This document shows, piece by piece, positions 15,891-25,123 of a DNA stretch of 32,558 nt (positions are counted from its first letter, which is position 1; every line of letters starts with the position of its first letter). The stretch comes from Vreelandella jeotgali Hwa (GTDB taxonomy: Bacteria > Pseudomonadota > Gammaproteobacteria > Pseudomonadales > Halomonadaceae): assembly GCF_000334215.1 (NCBI RefSeq), contig NZ_AMQY01000016.1:1-32558 (forward strand). Direction: 5' to 3'. The notes under the pieces were generated by a model that saw nothing but the letters and a program-made list of their open reading frames with translations, was not told where the DNA came from and did no database searches. The position numbers and the translations under genes were made by a program.

Positions 15891-17563
15891 GCGTGCGGCT
15901 CTTCGCTGGCCTGATGACGCAGGACAAAGCGCTGAATCTTGCCACTGGGCGTTTTGGGCAGCTCGTCGACAAAGGTGATATCGCGGGGGAACGCATGCGC
16001 GGAAAGGCGCCGGCGGACCAGCTCCTTGAGCTCATCCTGAAGGTCCTTGGGATCGACCCGGGCGTAGTCTGCCTTGATCACCACATAGGCCTTGATGATC
16101 GCGCCACGCTGCTCGTCGGGCTTGGCCACCACCCCGGACTCGGCTACCGCCGCATGCTCCAGCAGGGTATTTTCCACATCGGCCGGCCCCACCCGGTAGC
16201 CGGACGTGGTAATGATGTCGTCGTCGCGGCCGCTGAAGGAAAAGCTCCCGTCGCCGTGGGCAATCGCCATATCGCCGGTGAGGTAATAGCCGTTGACAAA
16301 GGGGTTCTTCTCGCTCCACGTATAGCCGTCAAAATGAAACAGCGGCGAAGCCTCGACGTCCACGGCGATCTGCCCGACTTCCCCCTCGCCGACCTCTTCA
16401 TACTGCTCGTCCAGCGCCACGATTCTGTGGCCGGGAGAGGAGTAGCCCATGGCACCGGCGCGTACGGGGTGCTCCAGCTCATGAAAGTTGCAGCAGGTCA
16501 TGCCGGTTTCGGTCTGGCCATAGTGGTCGGTTACCTCGCAGTGGAAACGCTCCCTGATCCAGTTGACCACTTCCGGATTCAGCGGCTCGCCGGCGCTGCT
16601 GGCAGCGCGCAGCCCGAGGTTTTCGCCGGGGGGCAGCACCTCGTCGTTGGCCTTGAGAACGCGATACGCCGTCGGCGCCGCGGCGAGATTGGTGATGCCG
16701 TACTTGCGAATCATGGCGTAGGTGGATTCCGGCGTGAACGCCCCGGGGTAGAAATGCGTCGCGTGCCCCATCAGCAGCGGCCCGACCACGGCGTAATACA
16801 GGCCGTAGGCCCAGCCGGGATCCGCGACGTTCCAGAAAACATCGTCATCGCGCAGGCCCACGGCGTATTTCATGTAGATATAAAACGCCAGCAGCGCACG
16901 CGCCGGCACGGCAACCCCCTTGGCCTTGCCGACGGTACCCGAGGTAAACATCTGCAGAAACGGGTCGTCGCCGGTAATCATCACCGGTTCAAAATCCGCA
17001 GCCTGCGACGCCAGGGCGGGGTAAAAATCCGCCGCCTCGCGGCTGACTCCGCCGCTCTCGGTATTGGCGGCTACCTCAGGGGCACCCACGCACAGCACCG
17101 GGCAACAGGCCTCGACGTCGTCGAGCTTGGGGCAGTTGGTGGCATCGGTGACCACCAGCCGGGTAGCGGCGCGCTCGAGGCGATACTCGATGGCACCGGA
17201 ACCAAAAGCGGTAAACAGCGGCTGATACACCGCCCCCACGCGCAGGGTTCCGGCAATCACGATCAGCAGCTCCGGCCCTCTGGGCAGCAGGCCCGCCACG
17301 CGATCTCCCCTGCCGATGCCGAGGCCGTCGAGATAGTTGGCAAAACGTGCCGACTGCTCCTTGAGCTCATGGAAGGTAAGGACGCCCTCGCCTCCTTCGT
17401 CCGTCTCGTAATACAGCGCGACTTTCTGCGGGTCGCCGGCCCATTTGTCACAAAGCTCATGGCAGACGTTCAGCCCGCCCTTCAGGCTGCCGTCGAGGAT
17501 ATCGGCTTCGAGGGCGACGGGGTCAAAGTTGTCGTGGACGTCGGCATGCTGCGGTAGGCTCAT
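15887..17563 (-). CDS. AMP-forming acyl-CoA synthetase
   Basis: This protein of 558 residues activates a carboxylic acid with ATP to the adenylate and then the CoA thioester. The P-loop-like motif MFTSGTVGKAKG lies at about 205-216. DHYGQTETGMT follows in the middle, then YYLTGDMAIAHGDG and GRDDDIITTSGYRVGP at the hinge. The catalytic Lys542 is in PSGKIQR. The pattern resembles short- and medium-chain synthetases (AcsA, PrpE and ACSM relatives) more than long-chain FadD. The gene is divergent from liuR, with a LiuR-type box 61 bases before its ATG. Candidate substrates are isovalerate, 2-methylbutyrate, isobutyrate or acetoacetate, none of which can be chosen by eye. AGGAAAAGACC precedes the start. 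Confidence 0.9.
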   Translation of the reverse strand: MSLPQHADVHDNFDPVALEADILDGSLKGGLNVCHELCDKWAGDPQKVALYYETDEGGEGVLTFHELKEQSARFANYLDGLGIGRGDRVAGLLPRGPELLIVIAGTLRVGAVYQPLFTAFGSGAIEYRLERAATRLVVTDATNCPKLDDVEACCPVLCVGAPEVAANTESGGVSREAADFYPALASQAADFEPVMITGDDPFLQMFTSGTVGKAKGVAVPARALLAFYIYMKYAVGLRDDDVFWNVADPGWAYGLYYAVVGPLLMGHATHFYPGAFTPESTYAMIRKYGITNLAAAPTAYRVLKANDEVLPPGENLGLRAASSAGEPLNPEVVNWIRERFHCEVTDHYGQTETGMTCCNFHELEHPVRAGAMGYSSPGHRIVALDEQYEEVGEGEVGQIAVDVEASPLFHFDGYTWSEKNPFVNGYYLTGDMAIAHGDGSFSFSGRDDDIITTSGYRVGPADVENTLLEHAAVAESGVVAKPDEQRGAIIKAYVVIKADYARVDPKDLQDELKELVRRRLSAHAFPRDITFVDELPKTPSGKIQRFVLRHQASEEPHA

Positions 17564-17623
17564 GGTCTTTTCCTGATATTGTTGTCATTGGATGTCAGGA
17601 TCAACCATTAGCACAGGGGTCAC

Positions 17624-17639
17624 TTTACGTAAAGGTAAA
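17624..17639. promoter_or_regulatory. LiuR-type operator upstream of the acyl-CoA synthetase gene
   Basis: TTTACGTAAAGGTAAA differs at 2 of 16 positions from the symmetric form TTTACGTTAACGTAAA. It lies 61 bases before the synthetase start in the divergent intergenic region, 102 bases from the second box near liuR. Confidence 0.65.
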
Positions 17640-17737
17640 CCAAGGGAGGAGGGCAGCGCCATTGCTGACCGGTCTCGGCCTGTCGACGCGCAGCAGCATC
17701 GACTGAATCGACGACCGGCTTGCAAACGACCGGAATC

Positions 17738-18187
17738 ATGTTTACGTTAACGTCAACTTTATATAGCCTGATTGAAGGAAACCCGACCATTAACAGTAAA
17801 AGAACCTACAGCATCAGCGAGCTATCGCGGGAATTCGATATTACCACCCGCAGCATCCGCTTCTACGAGGACCAGGGATTGATCAATCCTTCCCGGCGCG
17901 GACAGACCCGGGTTTTCAGCACCAAGGACAGGGTGCGCCTGAAACTGATCCTCCGGGGCAAGCGCATGGGGTTTTCGCTGGCGGAAACCCGGGAACTGTT
18001 CGAGCTCTGGGACGAGACGCTGCTGGGTAACGAAAAGCAGCTTATCAAGATGCTGACCCTGCTGAGCGACAAACGAACCTATCTGGAACAGCAGAAAAAG
18101 GACATCAGCCTGGTCGAGATGGAAATCGATTCGGCAGAGACCCGGTGTCGGGAAGCGCTGGCCGAGGTGCAGAAGAAAAAGCCCTGA
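17738..18187 (+). CDS. liuR: MerR-family regulator LiuR of branched-chain amino acid catabolism
   Basis: The product has the MerR winged-helix DNA-binding domain (TYSISELSREFDITTRSIR, then FYEDQGLINPSRRGQTR) followed by KLILRGKRMGFSL and a C-terminal coiled helix with few cysteines, so it is not a metal sensor. It resembles LiuR, the regulator of leucine/isovalerate genes in Proteobacteria, and lies directly before liuA. The start is unclear. ATG at 17738 has no good ribosome site and would translate straight through the operator at 17741-17756. The conserved domain begins only after residue 22. An ATT at 17789, with AAGGA nine bases ahead, is a possible non-canonical start giving a protein of typical length. 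The inducer is probably an acyl-CoA of the pathway (inference). Confidence 0.88.
   Translation: MFTLTSTLYSLIEGNPTINSKRTYSISELSREFDITTRSIRFYEDQGLINPSRRGQTRVFSTKDRVRLKLILRGKRMGFSLAETRELFELWDETLLGNEKQLIKMLTLLSDKRTYLEQQKKDISLVEMEIDSAETRCREALAEVQKKKP
17741..17756. promoter_or_regulatory. LiuR-type operator at the liuR 5' end
   Basis: TTTACGTTAACGTCAA differs at 1 of 16 positions from the symmetric form. A TTTATATA stretch (17758-17765) lies immediately downstream and could serve as a -10 element. If transcription starts there, the ATG at 17738 would lie upstream of the message. Autoregulation of liuR and control of the liu genes behind it are implied. Confidence 0.7.
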
Positions 18188-18244
18188 CGGCGTAGCGGCA
18201 TCAGAATCGACGGCTGCCGCGTCTTGCCTCCCTTCATCTTTTGC

Positions 18245-18356
18245 CGACAGCTTCCATCGACAGCTTCTATCACCAGTTTTTTACCGACAGCTTCTACTTA
18301 CAACGACCGCTTCCATCTACAACGACCATTTCCACCTACAACAACCGGTCTTCATC
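18245..18356. repeat. Two families of short tandem repeats in the liuA leader
   Basis: CGACAGCTTCCAT (18245-18257) and CGACAGCTTCTAT (18258-18270) are a 13-base pair, and the same core returns at 18285-18300. Then come CAACGACCGCTTCCATCTA (18301-18319), CAACGACCATTTCCACCTA (18320-18338) and a decayed third copy (18339-18356). The array fills most of the 195-base gap between liuR and liuA and ends 26 bases before the liuA ATG. Confidence 0.85.
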
Positions 18357-18382
18357 CGGCTCATAACACTGGGGTTCGCATC

Positions 18383-19549
18383 ATGAAATCACCGTATTCC
18401 GAGCTTAACTTCGGCCTGGGCGAAACGCTCGACATACTCCGCGAGCAGGTCAATCACTTTGCTGCTACCGAGATCGCCCCTCGCGCCGAAGAGATCGACC
18501 GCACCAACGAATTTCCTGCCGATCTCTGGCAAAAATTCGGCGATATGGGCCTGCTGGGGATCACCGTGGACGAGGCCTACGGCGGCTCGGGCATGGGCTA
18601 CATGGCGCACGTTATCGCCGTTGAAGAAATCAGCCGCGCCTCGGCCTCCGTGGGTCTTTCCTACGGCGCCCACTCCAACCTCTGCGTCAACCAGATCCAC
18701 CGCAACGGCAGCGAAGCGCAAAAGCAGGCCTACCTGCCCAAACTCGTCAGCGGCGAACACGTCGGCGCTTTGGCCATGTCCGAGCCCAACGCCGGTTCCG
18801 ACGTGGTATCGATGAAACTCAGCGCCCGCGACGAGGGGGACCACTACGTCCTCAACGGCAACAAGATGTGGATCACCAACGGGCCCGACGCCAGCGTTTA
18901 CGTGATTTATGCCAAAACCGACCGCGACGCCGGCTCAAAAGGCATCACCGCCTTTATCGTCGAAAGCGGCTGGGAAGGTTTCAGCCAACACCAGAAGCTC
19001 GACAAGCTGGGCATGCGCGGCTCCAACACCTGCGAGCTGGTATTTCAGGACTGCAAGGTGCCGAAAGAGAATGTGCTTGGCGGGGTCGGCAACGGTGCCC
19101 GGGTGCTCATGAGCGGCCTGGATTATGAACGCCTGGTGCTCTCCGGCGGGCCTCTGGGCATCATGCAAGCAGCCATGGATCTGGTCGTCCCCTACATCCG
19201 CGAGCGTAAACAGTTCGGCCAGGCCATCGGCGAGTTCGAGCTGGTGCAGGGCAAGGTCGCGGATATGTACACCTGGATGAACACCGCCAGATCCTACGTC
19301 TACATGGTGTCCCAGTCCGCCGACCGGGGGGAAACCACGCGCAAGGACTCGGCCGGTGCGATTCTCTACTCCGCGGAAATGGCGACCAAAATGGCGCTGG
19401 ATGCGATTCAGCTGCTGGGCGGCAACGGCTATATCAACGAGTTTCCCGCAGGGCGTCTCCTGCGCGATGCCAAGCTGTATGAAATCGGCGCCGGCACGTC
19501 CGAAATACGCCGCATGCTGATTGGCCGCGAGCTTTTCCTGAACAAATAG
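18383..19549 (+). CDS. liuA: Isovaleryl-CoA dehydrogenase
   Basis: LiuA oxidises isovaleryl-CoA to 3-methylcrotonyl-CoA with FAD, the first committed step of leucine breakdown after the keto-acid dehydrogenase. The 388-residue protein shows [14 protein letters not shown], the region [38 protein letters not shown] and [15 protein letters not shown]. Glu249 in LDYERLVL matches the base Glu254 of human isovaleryl-CoA dehydrogenase. The usual SCAD site reads GAGTSEIR and lacks that Glu, as expected for this subfamily. ATG at 18383 is chosen by homology. The ribosome site (GGGG, 18371-18374) is modest. The upstream gap is filled by short tandem repeats. Confidence 0.95.
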   Translation: MKSPYSELNFGLGETLDILREQVNHFAATEIAPRAEEIDRTNEFPADLWQKFGDMGLLGITVDEAYGGSGMGYMAHVIAVEEISRASASVGLSYGAHSNLCVNQIHRNGSEAQKQAYLPKLVSGEHVGALAMSEPNAGSDVVSMKLSARDEGDHYVLNGNKMWITNGPDASVYVIYAKTDRDAGSKGITAFIVESGWEGFSQHQKLDKLGMRGSNTCELVFQDCKVPKENVLGGVGNGARVLMSGLDYERLVLSGGPLGIMQAAMDLVVPYIRERKQFGQAIGEFELVQGKVADMYTWMNTARSYVYMVSQSADRGETTRKDSAGAILYSAEMATKMALDAIQLLGGNGYINEFPAGRLLRDAKLYEIGAGTSEIRRMLIGRELFLNK

Positions 19550-19631
19550 CGGCTCCCGGGCCAAGCGCCGTTTCGGGGCCGGCCGGCACCGCATCACGCC
19601 TACCGCACACGATGCAGGGAACCCACGTTTT

Positions 19632-21239
19632 ATGACCATACTGCAAAGCCACATCAACTCGGGGTCCGAGGACTTTCAGACCAACCGGGCCGACATGGCA
19701 GACGCCGTTGCCGACCTCCAGGACAAGGTCGCCACCATTCACCAGGGCGGCGGCCCCGCCTACCAGCAACGCCATACCGATCGCGGCAAACTGTTGCCCC
19801 GAGAGCGGGTCGACCGCTTGCTGGATGAAGGCTCGCCCTTTCTCGAAATCGGCCAGCTGGCGGCCTACAACGTCTACGACGAAGACGTGCCGGCGGCGGG
19901 AATCATCGCCGGCGTGGGGCGCGTGTCCGGCACCGAGTGCATGATCATTGCCAACGACGCCACGGTAAAAGGCGGCACCTACTATCCGCTGACCGTTAAA
20001 AAGCACCTGCGCGCCCAGGAAATTGCCCTGGCCAACCGTCTGCCCTGCATCTATCTCGTGGATTCCGGCGGCGCCAACCTGCCCCATCAGGATGAAGTCT
20101 TTGCCGACCGCGACCACTTTGGGCGCATTTTCTACAATCAGGCGCGGATGTCCGCCGATGATATCCCCCAGATTGCCGTCGTCATGGGCCTGTGTACCGC
20201 CGGGGGCGCCTATGTGCCCGCCATGGCCGACGAATCCATTATCGTCCGCAACCAGGGCACCATCTTTCTGGCGGGGCCACCGCTGGTCAAGGCGGCAACC
20301 GGCGAAGAAGTCACCGCCGAGGAGCTGGGCGGCGCCGACGTACACTGCAAGACCTCCGGTGTCGCCGATCACTACGCCGAAAACGACGGCCACGCCCTGG
20401 CCACGGCACGGCGCTGTATCGCCCACCTCAACCGCCGGAAACCCGCCGAAGCCGAGATTCAAACGCCTTTGCCGCCCCGCCATGATCCCGAGGAGATCTA
20501 CGGCATCGTCGGCACCGACCTGCGCAAACAGTTCGACGTGCGCGACATCATCGCGCGCACGGTGGACGACTCGGCCTTCGATGAATTCAAGCGCCACTAC
20601 GGCTCAACGCTGGTTACCGGCTTTGCCCACATACACGGCTACCCGGTGGGTATCGTCGCCAACAACGGCATCCTGTTCAGCGAGTCGGCGCAGAAAGGCG
20701 CGCACTTTATCGAACTTTGCTCCCAGCGCCGCATTCCGCTGCTGTTCCTGCAGAACATCACCGGCTTCATGGTCGGGCGCAAGTATGAGGCCGAGGGCAT
20801 CGCCAAACACGGCGCCAAAATGGTCATGGCGGTGGCCTGCGCCAGCGTGCCCAAGATCACCGTGCTGATCGGCGGCAGCTACGGCGCCGGCAATTACGGC
20901 ATGTGCGGCCGCGCCTACAGCCCCGACTTCCTGTGGATGTGGCCCAACGCGCGGATTTCGGTCATGGGCGGCGAACAAGCGGCCGGCGTGCTGGCGCAGG
21001 TGCGCCGGGACAGCAAGGAGCGCAAGGGCGAGGAATGGAGCGACGCGGACGAAGCGGCCTTCAAGAAACCGATTGCCGATAAGTACGAGCACCAGGGGCA
21101 TCCCTACTACGCCAGCGCCCGGCTCTGGGATGACGGCGTCATCGACCCGGCGCAGACCCGGGAGGTGGTAGCCCTCAGCCTCTCTGCCACCCTAAACCGG
21201 CCGGCGGAAGCCACACGCTTCGGCGTATTCCGGATGTAA
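19632..21239 (+). CDS. liuB: 3-Methylcrotonyl-CoA carboxylase, carboxyltransferase (beta) subunit
   Basis: LiuB moves the carboxyl group from biotin on LiuD to 3-methylcrotonyl-CoA, giving 3-methylglutaconyl-CoA. The product is 535 residues, typical of MCC beta. It has the two crotonase-like halves: the first with [17 protein letters not shown] and [14 protein letters not shown], the second with [19 protein letters not shown] and [16 protein letters not shown]. The region [16 protein letters not shown] follows and is strongly conserved in MCC. The start at 19632 has only a distant GGGA, but homology extends to the N-terminus. An 82-base gap separates it from liuA. It is part of the liuA-liuE block. 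Confidence 0.96.
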   Translation: MTILQSHINSGSEDFQTNRADMADAVADLQDKVATIHQGGGPAYQQRHTDRGKLLPRERVDRLLDEGSPFLEIGQLAAYNVYDEDVPAAGIIAGVGRVSGTECMIIANDATVKGGTYYPLTVKKHLRAQEIALANRLPCIYLVDSGGANLPHQDEVFADRDHFGRIFYNQARMSADDIPQIAVVMGLCTAGGAYVPAMADESIIVRNQGTIFLAGPPLVKAATGEEVTAEELGGADVHCKTSGVADHYAENDGHALATARRCIAHLNRRKPAEAEIQTPLPPRHDPEEIYGIVGTDLRKQFDVRDIIARTVDDSAFDEFKRHYGSTLVTGFAHIHGYPVGIVANNGILFSESAQKGAHFIELCSQRRIPLLFLQNITGFMVGRKYEAEGIAKHGAKMVMAVACASVPKITVLIGGSYGAGNYGMCGRAYSPDFLWMWPNARISVMGGEQAAGVLAQVRRDSKERKGEEWSDADEAAFKKPIADKYEHQGHPYYASARLWDDGVIDPAQTREVVALSLSATLNRPAEATRFGVFRM

Positions 21240-21252
21240 TGGGAGCCGCACC

Positions 21253-22077
21253 ATGACCGACAACAACACCACACCCGAGCCGGAAGCAGCCGTCGTTCTC
21301 CAGCGCCGCGCGCCTGGCGTCAGCGAGATCGTGCTCAACCGGCCGGAAAAGCGCAACGCCTTTGACGACGTCATCATCGGACAGTTGCTCGACGCCCTGA
21401 CCGACGTCAATGCCGACCCTGATACGGCGGTGGTCGTGCTGCGTTCGGCGGGCAAGCATTTCTCGGCGGGGGCCGATCTGGGCTGGATGCGGCGCATGGC
21501 CGACAACAGCCAGCAGGAAAACCTCGAGGACTCCCGCGAGCTGGCACGGCTGATGGACTGCCTCAATCATCTCGACAAGCCGGTCATCGGCCTGGTGCAG
21601 GGCGCTGCCTTCGGCGGCGCCGTGGGGCTGGCCGCCTGCTGTGACATGGTGATTGCCAGCGAAGCGACCCGCTTCTGCCTGAGCGAAGTCAAGCTCGGCC
21701 TGATTCCCGCCGTGATCAGCCCCTACGTAGTCCGCGCCATGGGCGAACGTCAGGCGCGCCGCTACTTCATTTCCGCGGAAGTCTTCAGCGCCCGGGAAGC
21801 CGAACACTTTGGCCTGGTGCATTGCGTTTGCGAAGACGTTGAGGCCATGCACGCCCGCTGCGATGCCCTGCTGCACCAGCTGGCGCAAAACGGCCCTGAA
21901 GCCATGCAGGCGGCCAAGCGCCTGATATTTGCCGTCAGCCATCAACCGATTGACGACACCCTGCGGGAAGACACGGCCCGCCGCATCGCCGAGATCCGCG
22001 TCGGCGCCGAAGGTCAGGAAGGACTCAGCGCCTTTCTCGACAAACGCCACGCCAACTGGATGCCGGAGACCTCCTGA
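21253..22077 (+). CDS. liuC: 3-Methylglutaconyl-CoA hydratase
   Basis: LiuC adds water to 3-methylglutaconyl-CoA to give HMG-CoA. This crotonase-fold protein has 274 residues. The oxyanion loops are seen in HFSAGADLGWMRRM and VQGAAFGGAVGLAACCD, and CLSEVKLGLIPAVISPYV contains the conserved catalytic region. GGGAG lies seven bases before ATG 21253. The stop codon shares one base with the liuD start (TGATG), so the two are translationally coupled. Placement between the two carboxylase subunit genes is the usual liu order and supports this role over a general enoyl-CoA hydratase. Confidence 0.94.
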   Translation: MTDNNTTPEPEAAVVLQRRAPGVSEIVLNRPEKRNAFDDVIIGQLLDALTDVNADPDTAVVVLRSAGKHFSAGADLGWMRRMADNSQQENLEDSRELARLMDCLNHLDKPVIGLVQGAAFGGAVGLAACCDMVIASEATRFCLSEVKLGLIPAVISPYVVRAMGERQARRYFISAEVFSAREAEHFGLVHCVCEDVEAMHARCDALLHQLAQNGPEAMQAAKRLIFAVSHQPIDDTLREDTARRIAEIRVGAEGQEGLSAFLDKRHANWMPETS

Positions 22078-24128
22078 TGTTCAATACCATCCTGATTGCC
22101 AACCGGGGCGAAATTGCCTGCCGTATTATCCGCACGGCTCGGCGTATGGGGATTCGCTGTATTGCGGTCTATTCCGATGCCGACGCCGACGCTCATCATG
22201 TCAACCTCGCCGATGAGGCGTTTCGCATCGGCCCGGCACCGGCCGCCGACAGCTATCTGCAAACCGACAGGCTGATCGATATTGCCCGGCGCAGCGGCGC
22301 CGAGGCCATTCACCCGGGCTACGGCTTTGTCTCCGAAAACGCCGATTTTGCCGAAGCCTGCGAAGCCCGGGGGCTGGTCTTCATCGGCCCGCCCGCCGCG
22401 GCCATTGCCGCCATGGGCTCCAAGTCCGCCGCCAAGGCCATCATGGCCGACGCCGGGGTTCCCCTGGTGCCCGGCTATCACGGCGACGACCAGTCGCCGG
22501 CTACCCTGCGCCGCGAAGCCGAAAAATGCGGCTTCCCCCTGCTGCTGAAAGCCGTCGCCGGCGGCGGCGGCAAGGGCATGCGCGTAGTCGCCGACCTGGC
22601 GGAATTCGACGAGGCCCTCGCCGCGGCCCAGCGCGAAGCCACCAATGCCTTCGGCAACCCGGATATGCTCATCGAGCGCTATCTCACCCGGCCCCGCCAC
22701 GTGGAAATCCAGGTATTCTGTGACCACGACGGCCGTGGGGTTTATCTCGCCGAGCGCGACTGCTCGATTCAGCGCCGCCACCAGAAAGTGCTGGAAGAAG
22801 CCCCGGCGCCGGGCCTGAGCGATGCCACCCGCCAGGCCATGGGGGAAGCCGCGGTCAAGGCAGCGCAGGCCATTGACTATGTGGGGGCCGGCACCGTGGA
22901 GTTTCTCTACGATGTCGACGGCTCGTTTTTCTTCATGGAAATGAACACCCGGCTGCAGGTGGAACACCCGGTGACCGAAATGGTGACCGGCCAGGATCTG
23001 GTGGAATGGCAGCTCAACATTGCCGGCGGTGCGCCCCTGCCACTGGCGCAACCGCAGATCACCACCCGGGGACACGCTGTCGAAGCGCGCGTCTACGCCG
23101 AGGACCCGGCGCAGGATTTTCTCCCCGCCACCGGCCGTCTGCGCTACCTGAGAACGCCGGCAGAAAGCGAGCATGTGCGCGTTGATACCGGCGTCGTCGA
23201 AGGCGATGACATCAGCATTTACTACGACCCCATGATTGCCAAGCTGATTGTCCACGATGCCACCCGCGAGCAGGCCATCAACCGCCTGACCCAGGCGCTG
23301 GAGCAATACCGCATCGCCGGCGTCAAGACCAACGTGCACTTTCTTCACGCCCTGGCCGACGCCCCGGCCTTCCGCGAGGCCAGGCTGACAACCGGCTTTA
23401 TCGACGACCATCAGCCACAGCTGCTGGCCGACTCCGGCCTCGATACCCACACCACCCTGGTGCTGGCCGCCGGCTTCATGCTGGAAGCGCCGGACAGCGA
23501 CGGCGCCCCGGGGTCGGGGCCCGACCCCGACTCGCCCTTCAACCGCCGGGACAGCTGGCGCCTGAACAGCGAACACACCTCGACGCTACGGCTGGAAGTC
23601 GACGGCACGCTGCACGATCTGAGCGTACGGCAGCGCAACGGCCGTTACCGCATCGCCGTGGACGACGCGGTTTATGATCTTGTCGCCAGGCGCGAGGCCG
23701 ACGTTCTCCAGGCCACTATCAACGATCACCGCATCCGCGTGCACGGCCACCTTCAGGATGACCGCCTGGTACTGTTTTATCGCGGGGAAAGCCTCCACTG
23801 CACCCGCTATCGCGAACGCTACGGTGAGGAAGACCTTGCCCCCGAGGGCGGGCTCAGCGCGCCCATGAACGGCGCCATCGTCGCGGTCAAGGCAGCGGTA
23901 GGCGACGCCGTCAGCGCCGGCCAGACGCTGGTGGTCATGGAGGCCATGAAGATGGAGCACGCGATCAAGGCGCCGGCAGACGGTGTCGTCAGCCAGGTCT
24001 TCCATGCCGAAGGTGACCAGGTCGCGGAAAGTGAAGAACTGATCGCCGTTGACGTGGCCGAAGAGGACAGCGACGCCGGGGATGGCGATCATCATTCCGG
24101 GCCCCACGCGGCAGATGCCGCCGGGTAG
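22077..24128 (+). CDS. liuD: 3-Methylcrotonyl-CoA carboxylase, biotin-carboxylase/carrier (alpha) subunit
   Basis: LiuD carboxylates its own biotin with bicarbonate and ATP and hands it to LiuB. The protein has 683 residues. The biotin carboxylase domain spans about 1-450, with ILIANRGEIACRI at the start, the glycine-rich ATP loop AGGGGKGMRV at 161-170, and EMNTRLQVEHPVTE near 300. The BT linker region follows, and the carrier domain contains EAMKMEH with the biotinylated Lys625. The tail after the carrier domain is unusually acidic (EEDSDAGDGD). GGAG about nine bases before ATG serves as the ribosome site inside liuC. Confidence 0.96.
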   Translation: MFNTILIANRGEIACRIIRTARRMGIRCIAVYSDADADAHHVNLADEAFRIGPAPAADSYLQTDRLIDIARRSGAEAIHPGYGFVSENADFAEACEARGLVFIGPPAAAIAAMGSKSAAKAIMADAGVPLVPGYHGDDQSPATLRREAEKCGFPLLLKAVAGGGGKGMRVVADLAEFDEALAAAQREATNAFGNPDMLIERYLTRPRHVEIQVFCDHDGRGVYLAERDCSIQRRHQKVLEEAPAPGLSDATRQAMGEAAVKAAQAIDYVGAGTVEFLYDVDGSFFFMEMNTRLQVEHPVTEMVTGQDLVEWQLNIAGGAPLPLAQPQITTRGHAVEARVYAEDPAQDFLPATGRLRYLRTPAESEHVRVDTGVVEGDDISIYYDPMIAKLIVHDATREQAINRLTQALEQYRIAGVKTNVHFLHALADAPAFREARLTTGFIDDHQPQLLADSGLDTHTTLVLAAGFMLEAPDSDGAPGSGPDPDSPFNRRDSWRLNSEHTSTLRLEVDGTLHDLSVRQRNGRYRIAVDDAVYDLVARREADVLQATINDHRIRVHGHLQDDRLVLFYRGESLHCTRYRERYGEEDLAPEGGLSAPMNGAIVAVKAAVGDAVSAGQTLVVMEAMKMEHAIKAPADGVVSQVFHAEGDQVAESEELIAVDVAEEDSDAGDGDHHSGPHAADAAG

Positions 24129-24176
24129 GTTAACCGCCCCGCGCCGGGCCGCGACAATCACCGAGGAGACACGCCG

Positions 24177-25100
24177 ATGACTTTGCCCCGAGAGGTGCGG
24201 CTGGTGGAAATGAGCCCCAGGGACGGCCTGCAGAATGAAGCCGGCCCCCTGATTGCGACCGACATCAAGACCGAGCTGATTAACCGTCTGGGCGATAGCG
24301 GCCTCGGTCATATCGAGGCAGCCAGCTTTGTGTCGCCACGCTGGGTGCCGCAGATGGGCGACGCCGCCGAGGTCATGGCGGGTATCCGGCGCCGGCCGGA
24401 TGTGCGTCACGCCGCGCTGACGCCCAACCTGAAAGGCTTCGAGAATGCGCTGGCGGCCGGCGTGAACGAGGTCGCGGTCTTTGCCGCTGCGTCCGAATCC
24501 TTCAGCCGGCACAACATCAACTGCTCGATTGCCGACAGCCTGGCCCGCTTTTATCCGGTCATGGAGGCGGCCCGGGAACACGACATTCCGGTACGCGGCT
24601 ATGTGTCCACCGTGCTTGGCTGCCCCTACGAGGGTGATATCGACCCGCAGCAGGTCGCCCGGGTGGCCGGCGAACTCGCCGACATGGGCTGCCATGAAAT
24701 TTCCCTGGGCGATACCATCGGCACGGGCACGCCGCTAAAGGCCAAACGCATGCTAGCGGCCGTCACCCAAAAAGTCCGCGTCGAACGCCTGGCCGCGCAC
24801 TTTCACGATACCTACGGCCAGGCGCTGGCCAACCTTTTCGCCGTGCTGGAAGAAGGCGTCAGCGTTATTGACGCCTCGGTCGCCGGCCTTGGCGGCTGCC
24901 CCTATGCTCAGGGCGCTTCCGGCAACGTCGCCACCGAGGACGTGCTTTACCTGCTCGACGGTCTGGGCATCCGGACCGGCGTCAACCTGGACAGCCTGGC
25001 GGCAACAGGGGACTGGATCAGCCGGCAGCTCGAACGGCCCAACGGCTCGAAAACCGGCCAGGCGCTGGGGGCAACTCGCCAGGGAGCCGCCGACGGCTGA
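24177..25100 (+). CDS. liuE: Hydroxymethylglutaryl-CoA lyase
   Basis: LiuE (also called MvaB) splits HMG-CoA into acetoacetate and acetyl-CoA, the last step of the leucine route. The 307-residue TIM-barrel protein opens with VRLVEMSPRDGLQNE. It continues with HIEAASFVSPRWVPQM, the region YVSTVLGCPYEGDI, HFHDTYGQALAN (metal-binding histidines) and GLGGCPYAQGASGN, where Cys241 is the catalytic cysteine of the G-loop. GAGGAG lies eight bases before ATG 24177. The gene ends the core liu block. The fate of acetoacetate is not settled here because no CoA-transferase is visible, but the two acyl-CoA ligases and a thiolase nearby could close the path. Confidence 0.96.
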   Translation: MTLPREVRLVEMSPRDGLQNEAGPLIATDIKTELINRLGDSGLGHIEAASFVSPRWVPQMGDAAEVMAGIRRRPDVRHAALTPNLKGFENALAAGVNEVAVFAAASESFSRHNINCSIADSLARFYPVMEAAREHDIPVRGYVSTVLGCPYEGDIDPQQVARVAGELADMGCHEISLGDTIGTGTPLKAKRMLAAVTQKVRVERLAAHFHDTYGQALANLFAVLEEGVSVIDASVAGLGGCPYAQGASGNVATEDVLYLLDGLGIRTGVNLDSLAATGDWISRQLERPNGSKTGQALGATRQGAADG

Positions 25101-25123
25101 TACAGCCCGCCGGCATGGCCAAC

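Noticed and set aside
15893..17557. Long plus-strand frame of over 550 codons
   Set aside because: It is fully antisense to the acyl-CoA ligase, which has complete motifs. The frame is open only because of GC-rich codon bias.
22014..23576. Minus-strand frame of 520 codons
   Set aside because: It is antisense to liuD and shows no motif.
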